From NCBI GenBank assembly GCA_021825025.1, contig JAKAIP010000003.1:1-12563 (forward strand): a stretch of DNA of 12,563 nucleotides, read 5' to 3'. The notes beneath the pieces are model-generated. The model was not told where the DNA came from, did no database searches, and saw only the letters and a list, made by a program, of their open reading frames with translations. Source of the DNA: a bacterium. Lineage in GTDB: Bacteria > Patescibacteria > Paceibacteria > UBA9973 > SBAW01. Positions 6,862-12,563 of the stretch are shown in pieces. The translations under genes and the position numbers were made by a program. The number at the start of each line of letters is the position of its first letter. Positions within the stretch are counted from its first letter, which is position 1.

Positions 6862-6880
6862 CCCGATGCTTCGCATCGGG
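6862..6880. repeat. Perfect inverted repeat, 8-bp GC-rich arms
   Basis: CCCGATGC-TTC-GCATCGGG could form a tight hairpin with a 3-base loop. Its right arm is the beginning of the first copy of the 25-bp repeat that follows. It lies in the gene-free region between the 89-aa gene and the RNA polymerase gene. Confidence 0.8.
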
Positions 6881-6947
6881 CTCGCGCCACCCGAATGGCA
6901 TCGGGCTCACACCACCCGAAGGGCATCGGGCTCGCGCTACCCGAAGG
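6873..6947. repeat. Three copies of a 25-bp repeat
   Basis: Copies start at 6873, 6898 and 6923. Each begins GCATCGGGCTC and ends ACCCGAATG or ACCCGAAGG, with a few changes in the middle. Each copy carries CGGG and CCCG words, so it may also fold. Confidence 0.85.
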
Positions 6948-6953
6948 ACGACG

Positions 6954-7147
6954 TGTAGTCGACGGTCGAATCGACGTTTCGATACCCAAAGTCGACGGTC
7001 GGGTCGACGTTTCGGTCGACGTTTTCGATACCCAAAGTCGACGGTCGGGTCGACGTTTCGGTCGACGTTTTCGATGCCTGAAGTTGACGTATCGGTCGAC
7101 GTTTTCGACCTCGATATGCCGACTCCGAACCGACGTTTCGGTGAAGA
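6954..7147. repeat. TCGA-rich repeat block with two perfect 46-bp units
   Basis: Two identical 46-bp units occupy 6982-7027 and 7028-7073, each beginning ATACCCAAAGTCGACGG and ending GTCGACGTTTTCG. A third, diverged unit follows (7074 to about 7110) and degenerate copies flank both sides. The 46-bp period is not a multiple of three. The whole stretch 6661-7174 appears to contain no gene: open frames across it are Arg- and Asp-rich products of the repeats and lack a start box. Confidence 0.85.
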
Positions 7148-7174
7148 GTAAACGTCGCTGGCCTCAATCGGCTT

Positions 7175-7191
7175 CGTATAGGGGATATACG
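7175..7191 (-). terminator. Palindrome after the 89-aa gene
   Basis: CGTATA-GGGGA-TATACG lies 3 nt beyond the stop codon (7195-7197). Confidence 0.6.
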
Positions 7192-7194
7192 TTT

Positions 7195-7464
7195 TCAGTT
7201 GAAGTTGTCGCCGATCACTACGGGGATGGAGAGGTCTTCTTTCTTGTTGGAGAGATAGGTTCCTTTGAGGAGGAAGCCGCATCCGAGTCGACATTCCTCG
7301 TAATCAGTCAGTGCTTTGCGCCCAGCGAAGTAGACAAAAAGACGTTTATGTCCGGTATCATCGCGTTCTACGTTGAGGCGACACAGGTACACTGTTGTCA
7401 ACATTTCATGGACCCACTGGATGAACGCAACGACGTAGACGTAGATGAGAACGAGGATATTCAT
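7195..7464 (-). CDS. Small 89-aa protein with N-terminal signal or membrane anchor
   Basis: The product begins MNILVLIYVYVVAFIQWVHE, a hydrophobic N-terminus typical of a signal peptide or signal anchor. A polar domain of about 60 residues with two cysteines in ECRLGCG follows. I recognise no family. I chose the ATG at 7464 (in GTAAAATGAA) over an earlier in-frame start at 7494, because the earlier one would overlap the neighbouring gene by 34 bases and lacks an A-run. With this start, the stop TGA of the 115-aa gene overlaps the ATG (ATGA), so the two genes are probably co-transcribed or each use their own start box. A palindrome follows its stop. Confidence 0.6.
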   Translation of the reverse strand: MNILVLIYVYVVAFIQWVHEMLTTVYLCRLNVERDDTGHKRLFVYFAGRKALTDYEECRLGCGFLLKGTYLSNKKEDLSIPVVIGDNFN

Positions 7465-7808
7465 TTTACGACGCTGGTTTGGCGACCGTACCACTCGAGG
7501 ACTCCAGTCGTTCTCAGCGGTGATGGCAATGCTGTAGGCAATATGCGTTCCACGTGTACACCAGTCGACTGCGCGATGATCAACTGTCTCGGAACGACCT
7601 CGCGGAGCTCACAACACCGCAACTTGTCGACAACTGTTCTGTGCATAAGAACCTCGACGCCTGCATTCGCAGCCCCGGACGCAGACGCATTCCCGATGAA
7701 TTCGGCGAAACTAGCTTCAGCGAGCTGACTGTACTGGGTCGTACCGATCTCGCGTTTGCACTTACACATCGGCCAAAATATTTCAAGCGACGGTATCAGT
7801 GAGCTCAT
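7461..7808 (-). CDS. Unrecognised 115-aa protein
   Basis: The product starts MSSLIPSLEIFWPMCKCKRE. It has four cysteines in two pairs (residues 15 and 17, 65 and 66) and no clear membrane segment. I recognise no family. The start lies in GCTAAAATG, and the gene opens the minus-strand block from the divergent promoter region. Its stop TGA overlaps the ATG of the 89-aa gene. No palindrome lies at its 3' end, as expected if the transcript continues into that gene. An alternative reading is one protein broken by a frameshift, but the start box at the second ATG argues for two genes. Confidence 0.6.
   Translation of the reverse strand: MSSLIPSLEIFWPMCKCKREIGTTQYSQLAEASFAEFIGNASASGAANAGVEVLMHRTVVDKLRCCELREVVPRQLIIAQSTGVHVERILPTALPSPLRTTGVLEWYGRQTSVVK
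7462..7468 (-). promoter_or_regulatory. TAAAATG start box of the 89-aa gene
   Basis: GTAAAATGA contains both the start of the 89-aa gene and the stop of the 115-aa gene. Confidence 0.4.
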
Positions 7809-7812
7809 TTTA
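7806..7812 (-). promoter_or_regulatory. TAAAATG start box of the 115-aa gene
   Basis: The sequence is GATGCTAAAATGAGC at the left edge of the divergent promoter region. Confidence 0.5.
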
Positions 7813-7984
7813 GCATCATACCGATAACGCGTCGCCTACATAAGTTAAAAACATTGGTCTCACCCACGCTAGAGTCCCGGTCGACGTTTATGCTTGCGTG
7901 GATGCTGGCGTTTTGTCGATGTGGGAGACGACGTTTGTTGGCATAGGGATGATGTGTTGTTGTAAGAGTGTTGTGGGAGTGCTC
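7813..7984. promoter_or_regulatory. Divergent intergenic region
   Basis: This is the only head-to-head gene junction in the window, so it must carry the signals for transcription in both directions. It contains an A-rich stretch (AAGTTAAAAACATTGG, 7841-7856), a single GGTCGACGTTTATG relative of the TCGA repeats near 7880, and a GT-rich plus-strand segment (7920-7978) before the plus-strand start box. I see no further clear motif. Confidence 0.4.
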
Positions 7985-7991
7985 TAAAATG
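7985..7991 (+). promoter_or_regulatory. TAAAATG start box of the 472-aa gene
   Basis: The sequence is GCTCTAAAATGAC. No Shine-Dalgarno-like sequence lies at the usual distance. Confidence 0.5.
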
Positions 7992-9407
7992 ACAACACCT
8001 TCTATCTTTTTCACAAGCAGAACGACGAGTCCAGCGATGGTTTCGTTGCTCACCGGATTCTTTGGGCGTTCGGATATTGTAGATATGTGTGCGAACCCCA
8101 AAGTCGACTATAACCGTATCTTTTGTATGCTGAAGGAGTACGTGCTGGCATCCGACTTGTATACTGAACCACGCGAGAAATTAGACGAGCTGATCAAGCG
8201 TTTTCTTGATCCCCGCACTAAGTGGTCGAATAGCAAGAAAGCGGGAGAAGAGGACGACGATGGGCCAGCTAGCCAGGTTGGCAAGAAGTCTACGGTATCG
8301 CGCACTCAACGTGATACGTTTGCGAAACTACAGGTCGCTATCGGCAAGAAGCAGACTGAGATGGCGAAGATGATGAAGTGTGGTAAGCTCGACGAGGATT
8401 CGCATGCTATGACGCAAGTGCTTATGCAGGATTTGAGTGCTCTTTATGATACGGAAGCACGATTGCTAGACGAAGTTGTCGGCGATGGCAGTCCGCAGGC
8501 GTACCGGCGCCACCTCAACGAGATCACGAATATGCTGATCACTATGGACTATGATGCGCGTGAGCAGATGCGTGAACGACAAACGCGCGAACAGATGCGT
8601 CGTCTACATGCACTAGACAATAGCGATCACGCGTCGTCGGGACGCGGAACTTCACCATCGAGGTCAGGCGGCGGGTCATCGCCAGCTAGATCGACAGGCG
8701 AACTATTGTCTCCGAACACCAACGGAGTGAGTTCATCATTCAGACTACCGGGATGCGCGCTTCCCCTACAGCCGCCGCTACAAACGAGCCGGCCAACGGC
8801 GACACCGCCATCACTGACGTGTGGGCTCACGGCGACGCCATCCTCGACGATCCGAACGACAGCGACGCCTCCGGCCAGGTATATGATGAGAACAACCATC
8901 CGTGTAGAACTCCTACGTTTGACCAAGGCAGACTGGTTTAGACGCGATGTCGACATGGACGATCTGATCCGAAACAAGGGTGCCATCGCGCCATACGTTG
9001 ACATGGACATCAATGAGTTTATGCGGCGAGTCGCCGAACTAAGCATCACGAGACCATCGATCGCTCACGAAGTACGCAGCCTACTGTCGCTGATCTACGA
9101 GACTTCTGAACGCCAAAGAACCAGTTTCCTCGAATACGACAGCAGCAGTAGCAGTAGCGACACCTCAAGTAGCGATAGCGACGAGGACACCAAAAGCCGC
9201 AACCACGACGATAAGAACGGCAAGGGCGATAACCACGATCACAAGAAAGACGACGGTAAGAACGATGACCTCCATCGCAAGAAAGATGACGGCAATGACG
9301 ATAACCATGATGTTGGCAAAGACGGTAGCAATGGGAAAGCTGGCCCCAACAAGTCCCATCGTAGTGTTGTGATTATGGATTGCGCGAGGCAACTAATGGG
9401 TATGTGA
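7989..9407 (+). CDS. Unrecognised 472-aa protein with low-complexity regions
   Basis: The product starts MTTPSIFFTSRTTSP. Residues 40-75 and 105-208 look helical and charged, the latter possibly coiled coil (REQMRERQTREQMRRLHAL at 191-209). Residues 211-300 are a Ser/Gly/Pro/Thr-rich linker with three TATP-type repeats (270-273, 281-284, 291-294). A second helical domain spans about 301-380. Residues 384-399 are a Ser/Asp run, then an Asp/Lys/His/Asn-rich tail repeats KKDDG (419-423, 430-434). No family is recognised; a structural or scaffolding role is only a guess. The ATG at 7989 in TAAAATG is preferred to a TTG at 7968. A hairpin follows the stop. Over 8753-8941 another frame is also open, so a pair of compensating frameshifts in the linker cannot be excluded. 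Confidence 0.75.
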   Translation: MTTPSIFFTSRTTSPAMVSLLTGFFGRSDIVDMCANPKVDYNRIFCMLKEYVLASDLYTEPREKLDELIKRFLDPRTKWSNSKKAGEEDDDGPASQVGKKSTVSRTQRDTFAKLQVAIGKKQTEMAKMMKCGKLDEDSHAMTQVLMQDLSALYDTEARLLDEVVGDGSPQAYRRHLNEITNMLITMDYDAREQMRERQTREQMRRLHALDNSDHASSGRGTSPSRSGGGSSPARSTGELLSPNTNGVSSSFRLPGCALPLQPPLQTSRPTATPPSLTCGLTATPSSTIRTTATPPARYMMRTTIRVELLRLTKADWFRRDVDMDDLIRNKGAIAPYVDMDINEFMRRVAELSITRPSIAHEVRSLLSLIYETSERQRTSFLEYDSSSSSSDTSSSDSDEDTKSRNHDDKNGKGDNHDHKKDDGKNDDLHRKKDDGNDDNHDVGKDGSNGKAGPNKSHRSVVIMDCARQLMGM

Positions 9408-9414
9408 GTAGCGT

Positions 9415-9429
9415 CGTATATGATATACG
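9415..9429 (+). terminator. Palindrome after the 472-aa gene
   Basis: CGTATA-TGA-TATACG starts 8 nt after the stop codon (9405-9407). Confidence 0.6.
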
Positions 9430-9502
9430 CAGCCTCGATCCGAGCAGTCGACACGGCCTGCTTAGTCCTCAAAGAGTAGCAGACGTTTCCGGCATCGACG
9501 CC

Positions 9503-9760
9503 ATACCCAAAACCGACGTTTCCGATCGACGATCTCGATACCCAGAACCGACGTCTCAGCCGACGTTTTCGACGACGATCACGATACCCAGAACCGACGT
9601 TTCAGCCGACGTTTTCGACGACGATCACGATACCCAGAACCGACGTTTCAGCCGACGTTTCGGTCGACGATTTCGTACTCGGAGTCGACGTTTCCGACGA
9701 CGATTTCGTACTCGGAGTCGACGTTTCCGACGACGATTTCGTGAGGGAGTCGACGATCGG
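9503..9760. repeat. TCGA-rich repeat block with 46-bp and 33-bp units
   Basis: Units beginning GATACCCAGAACCGACG start at 9537, 9583 and 9629, exactly 46 bp apart; a shorter relative starts at 9503. The 46-bp period and the GATACCCA/GA-CGACG core match the block at 6982-7073. From 9665 the pattern changes to a 33-bp unit beginning CGACGATTTCGTACTCGG (9665, 9698, and a truncated copy at 9731). Frames open through the block give only repetitive Arg-rich or NVDSEYEIV-type peptides and lack start boxes. Confidence 0.85.
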
Positions 9761-9976
9761 TCGACGGCCACTCACAACTGGTGGTCGGCGTTTTAGATGT
9801 CGGGGTGGGTTCTACCGACGGCGACTGTTGATGTCTTGTCGATAGCAATGACTCACGATGTTTGAGCGCTGTCGCGATCCGCAAAGTTAGCACGTTAGTC
9901 GACGTTTCTTTTGGTGGTTCGCGTTTCGTTGACGTTTTGGTTGTGGGCTTAGCGGAAAGTTGCTCGCAGGGAGGCA
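9761..9976. other. Gene-free leader region before the 449-aa gene
   Basis: No gene or array is seen here. It holds single copies of the TCGA words (GTCGACGTTTC near 9900, GTTGACGTTTTGG near 9930) and is GT-rich towards its right end. It presumably carries the upstream promoter elements of the 449-aa gene. Confidence 0.4.
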
Positions 9977-9983
9977 TAAAATG
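9977..9983 (+). promoter_or_regulatory. TAAAATG start box of the 449-aa gene
   Basis: The sequence is GGGAGGCATAAAATG. The GGGAGG is the only Shine-Dalgarno-like sequence at a start in this window and is probably coincidental, since the other genes lack one. Confidence 0.5.
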
Positions 9984-11330
9984 ACTACAAATCAATCTCA
10001 CGAGCATGGTGAGCCGAAGATCATCCTTGTTGTCGCAAAGAAGGGCAACGACTTCGATATGTCCATGGCTGACACCGCTATCGGAAAGGCACAGTCGCTG
10101 CCTCCCAACGCGAACGTTGCCCTCAATATTCCAACCGGCGATGGCTTTGCCTTCGACGCCAGGATGTTCCCTGATGACGATGCCTGCAATAAGCGCACTC
10201 TCGTCGAGAGCATCTTCGCGGCCGAAGAGAACGATGAAACGACGTATCGCTTTCCGTTGGGCTACCTAAACGTGCACGTGGTGGTGCCAAGCGGCGAGCA
10301 TCACTGCGCCGTCCAAACGAACCTGATGGGCGAACTCCGCTATCTCAACGGACACCGTGTCGTGCCGTTGTCAGAGAACAAGACGATGTTCGGATGCCGC
10401 CCGCCGGCCACAAACGACGGCACTCCGGCCGAACCCAAGTCCGTAAACCAACCGATGCCCAGTGTGAGCAATGCGATCTTCGGTTCGCGTTTCCACGTCG
10501 TCCGTCCGCGTCAGAAGACGGCTTGCCGCGACAAAGTGCTTGCTATGCTGAACGCATTCTCGGACGTAAAGACAGAGTCATTTCCGCTCGGCGATTACGA
10601 ACGCACGACCGAGCCCGTTCGCGAACTTCTGTATGTCATCCGACTGCCGGACGTCGACATCAGTGTCGGTAAGACGCAGCCATGGTCGCTCTCTCGCCTC
10701 CGTCTCTTCCACGGAGCGATATGGCGCAAGCTGGTTGAACTCAACAACAGTCTTCTCGTCATCCGCAATGGCCTTGAAGAAGGAAAGAAGTTTCCAACAA
10801 GCTTCGCCTACGTTTTCGGACCAAAGATCGCGGGCTCCGGCAAAGGCGGTTCGGTCGTCTTCGGCGAGCAGACATCGAAGGACGGCTACGTCATCGATCC
10901 CAAGTTGTTCATCCAGCGTTCGTTCGAGCTCTTCGGCTATGATGGCACCAGCGTGGAACACGTCTACAAATGTATGGAAACGTTGCTGATGACATATGGT
11001 TTTCACATGACTCGCGAAGACTTTGGCATTGGCGCACCTCATGGCCTACCTGTCCCGTCGAGCGTGTCCGATGCGCCACGCCAAGCCCGAGAGCGAGCTG
11101 CCTCGCCGGCCACAAACAGACATCCAGCTGCCCCAGCGCAATCATCGCCTACCACCACGGAACCAACGAAGACCAGGTCGAAAGCAGCAAAGTACTTCTC
11201 CGACAAGAATGACCGAGAAGACAACGGACGTAGCCAGGAAGGCGACAAGCAGGCAAACGGTGGGCGTGGCCGGGCAGACAACGATAAGTACCCGAGGGGA
11301 GGCCGTGGCGGACGTGGCAATCGCCAATGA
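9981..11330 (+). CDS. Unrecognised 449-aa protein with C-terminal RGG box
   Basis: The product starts MTTNQSHEHGEPKIILVVAKK. Residues 12-345 look like a folded domain, or two: FPLGYLNVHVVVP (91-103) and FPLGDYE (201-207) each begin with FPLG and may mark related halves. Residues 355-430 are a Pro/Ala/Ser/Thr-rich and then charged linker. The tail (428-449) contains GRGRADNDKYPRGGRGGRGN, an RGG box of the kind that binds RNA or single-stranded DNA and is often arginine-methylated in eukaryotes. This suggests a nucleic-acid-binding protein; I recognise no family. The ATG at 9981 is used because it sits in ATAAAATG; a TTG at 9960 is rejected. The next gene starts six bases after the stop, without a hairpin between them. 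Confidence 0.8.
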   Translation: MTTNQSHEHGEPKIILVVAKKGNDFDMSMADTAIGKAQSLPPNANVALNIPTGDGFAFDARMFPDDDACNKRTLVESIFAAEENDETTYRFPLGYLNVHVVVPSGEHHCAVQTNLMGELRYLNGHRVVPLSENKTMFGCRPPATNDGTPAEPKSVNQPMPSVSNAIFGSRFHVVRPRQKTACRDKVLAMLNAFSDVKTESFPLGDYERTTEPVRELLYVIRLPDVDISVGKTQPWSLSRLRLFHGAIWRKLVELNNSLLVIRNGLEEGKKFPTSFAYVFGPKIAGSGKGGSVVFGEQTSKDGYVIDPKLFIQRSFELFGYDGTSVEHVYKCMETLLMTYGFHMTREDFGIGAPHGLPVPSSVSDAPRQARERAASPATNRHPAAPAQSSPTTTEPTKTRSKAAKYFSDKNDREDNGRSQEGDKQANGGRGRADNDKYPRGGRGGRGNRQ

Positions 11331-11332
11331 TA

Positions 11333-11339
11333 TAAAATG
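11333..11339 (+). promoter_or_regulatory. TATAAAATG start box of the 269-aa gene
   Basis: The six bases TATAAA are the whole gap between the TGA stop of the 449-aa gene and the ATG, so any core start signal is packed into the junction. Confidence 0.5.
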
Positions 11340-12146
11340 ACTACACATCCGACATCTATATCCACTATAGAGCCCGCCATGTCCGACACCATGAAGGCCG
11401 CCGTCGACGCCATCGTCGGCAATACCGACGGTCTAGTACGGCTCACCGACGATGTACGAGCAAACACTCTTGTGCATGCGCTGTTGTTTCATTACGAGCA
11501 CTTGTTTCTGCCGTTGTCGACCGGCAAGAAACCGACGTTCATCCTTTCCGGAAACCGAGCCTGCGCACATGGCGAAACGTGTCTCTACATGCTGGCGTAC
11601 GCTGTCTTCTGTGTCAACACGAAGTGTCAATTCTGTGTCGGCCAGGGCTGCTGTTTCGGGCATTCACAGACCGAGGCACCTCCCGACTTCGAACATTGCG
11701 TCAAAATGATGACCCCAGACGTCATCGAGGCCATCAGAACAGTCTACGAAAAGAACATTCAACATCAACGCAAATACAAACGCTTCCGCGTTGCAACCGA
11801 CAATGGACGATCTGCTTGGCGCGACCTGCCTACGTTTGATGACAACATCTTTGTGGCGCCTGCAACGATGGCCGACGGCGATCGTTTTCCGCCACTCACC
11901 GACGAGGAGTCGCCCGGACGCGCTTCGCCAGCCGCCGGAAGCGCGTCGACGTCGTCCGATGGAGGATCGAAGGGCGAAGATCGTTTTCCGTCGTTGCCGG
12001 CACAACAAGAACCGTCGCCTGTTCGGCGGTCGCCTACAGGAAAAATGCGCGAGAGTGATCGTGCGACGTCGCCGGCGAAAGCTAGGGTGGTCGGCCTATT
12101 TGAGCTCTTTGACGAACAATTGAAGATGGCTTTGGGGAAACGATGA
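11337..12146 (+). CDS. 269-aa Cys/His-rich (putative zinc-binding) protein with Ser/Pro-rich tail
   Basis: The product starts MTTHPTSISTIEPAMSDTM; its first seven bases (ATGACTA) match those of the upstream 449-aa gene. Residues 76-121 carry a dense set of possible zinc ligands: C76, H78, C82, C92, C97, C100, C105, C106, H109, H120 and C121. The stretch CQFCVGQGCCFGH (97-109) recalls CCCH-type RNA-binding fingers, but the spacing fits no standard finger exactly. The C-terminal part is Ser/Pro-rich with two copies of a DRFPxL motif (DRFPPL at 182-187, DRFPSL at 215-220) and ends in a short amphipathic helix (LFELFDEQLKMAL). It could be a transcription or mRNA-handling factor; this is inference. 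It is probably co-transcribed with the RGG-tailed gene. A hairpin follows the stop. Confidence 0.8.
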   Translation: MTTHPTSISTIEPAMSDTMKAAVDAIVGNTDGLVRLTDDVRANTLVHALLFHYEHLFLPLSTGKKPTFILSGNRACAHGETCLYMLAYAVFCVNTKCQFCVGQGCCFGHSQTEAPPDFEHCVKMMTPDVIEAIRTVYEKNIQHQRKYKRFRVATDNGRSAWRDLPTFDDNIFVAPATMADGDRFPPLTDEESPGRASPAAGSASTSSDGGSKGEDRFPSLPAQQEPSPVRRSPTGKMRESDRATSPAKARVVGLFELFDEQLKMALGKR

Positions 12147-12164
12147 TCGGTGGCTTAGTGGATA

Positions 12165-12180
12165 CGTATACATATATACG
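12165..12180. terminator. Palindrome between convergent genes
   Basis: CGTATA-CATA-TATACG lies 18 nt after the stop of the 269-aa gene and 48 nt beyond the stop of the minus-strand gene at the right edge. Being symmetrical, it could serve both; no second palindrome of this type is seen between them. Confidence 0.6.
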
Positions 12181-12228
12181 AAAGCTGGATAACGCGGAAC
12201 GATGTTGTTTTAACCATGCGTGTGCGCG

Positions 12229-12563
12229 TTAAGCGGTTCGCAGGAAGTTTTCAGAATTCTTTTGTAGGGCGCTAAGGATAACACGATTCTTCTCGACGCG
12301 TTCCAACCGCGATACGATAGGAATCACCACCATGCGACGCGTATGCCCATTCACGATCGCATCGTGCTCGATGATGGCTAAATTCGCGGCGAGGCCCATG
12401 CTCACTATTATCGGGTTTGCGATAATGCCTGCCTCTGCAGAGGTCTGAATGATCTCAATAATTCTAGCCGGACGATCCCTAACGTTCGACAAATCGTACA
12501 TGAAACTGTGCGCATCTACGGGACGCAATGCTTGAATTTTGACATACTCGAGTACATCTGTTC
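12229..12563 (-). CDS. C-terminal part of an unrecognised protein (runs off right edge)
   Basis: The frame is open from the right edge to a TAA at 12229-12231 and gives the last 110 residues of a longer protein. Near its start it reads TDVLEYVKIQALRPVDAH, and it ends NSENFLRTA. A mixed hydrophobic stretch (about AEAGIIANPIIVSMGLAANL) could be buried strands or helices rather than a membrane segment. The start lies outside the window, so the in-frame TTG at 12528 should not be taken as the beginning. I recognise no family. Confidence 0.65.
   Translation of the reverse strand, partial: TDVLEYVKIQALRPVDAHSFMYDLSNVRDRPARIIEIIQTSAEAGIIANPIIVSMGLAANLAIIEHDAIVNGHTRRMVVIPIVSRLERVEKNRVILSALQKNSENFLRTA

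Noticed and set aside
6689..7294. Minus- and plus-strand frames across the repeats upstream of the polymerase gene
   Set aside because: They are products of the TCGA repeats, overlap the 89-aa gene, and have no start box.
9380..9796. Plus-strand 138-codon frame after the 472-aa gene
   Set aside because: It begins inside the previous gene and consists of Arg-rich translations of the 46-bp and 33-bp repeats, with no start box of its own.
9648..10007. Minus-strand 119-codon frame with 11-residue NVDSEYEIVVG repeats
   Set aside because: The repeat peptide is simply the 33-bp DNA repeat read in frame. It overlaps the start of the 449-aa gene and lacks a start box and hairpin.
1..12563. tRNA or rRNA genes
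   Set aside because: No cloverleaf with a TTCRA-type arm or rRNA-like segment was noticed by eye on either strand; a covariance-model search was not possible.

Overview
The window looks like part of the genome of a large DNA virus that infects a eukaryote, most probably a giant virus of the Nucleocytoviricota or a comparable lineage; I cannot assign a family. Four things point this way. First, it encodes a stand-alone C-terminal half of an archaeal/eukaryotic-type RNA polymerase largest subunit. Second, it encodes an ATP-dependent DNA ligase with a long unrecognised N-terminal extension. Third, nearly every gene starts at a TAAAATG-type box without a Shine-Dalgarno sequence, which recalls poxvirus late initiators. 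Fourth, each isolated gene end is followed by a short AT-rich palindrome, as in the 'hairpin rule' of mimiviruses and other giant viruses. Most remaining proteins are unrecognised, which is also typical of such genomes.

Layout. Positions 1-7808 hold seven genes, all on the minus strand. From right to left these are a 115-aa protein overlapping an 89-aa signal-anchor protein, the RNA polymerase A''-like subunit (564 aa), the DNA ligase (728 aa), a basic 344-aa protein with a possible histone-fold-like segment, and a 206-aa protein abutting a membrane-anchored protein that leaves the window at its left edge. A 180-bp divergent promoter region (7809-7988) separates them from three plus-strand genes. 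These are a 472-aa low-complexity protein, a 449-aa protein with an RGG tail, and, six bases later, a 269-aa Cys/His-rich protein. A partial minus-strand gene enters from the right edge.

The longer gene-free stretches are full of repeats. Upstream of the 206-aa gene lies an array of ten 19-bp palindromes (TAATGATA-CCC-TATCATTA) spaced about 31 bp apart, a candidate replication origin, enhancer or operator cluster. It is followed by a 20-bp GTCGACGG tandem array. The other long intergenic regions share a family of TCGA-rich repeats with a 46-bp unit, in both orientations.

Together the window combines nucleic-acid enzymes (transcription, ligation), possible nucleic-acid-binding proteins (RGG, Cys/His cluster) and two small membrane proteins. 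Most genes seem to carry their own start box and 3' hairpin. Three abutting or overlapping pairs lack a hairpin between them and may be co-transcribed.
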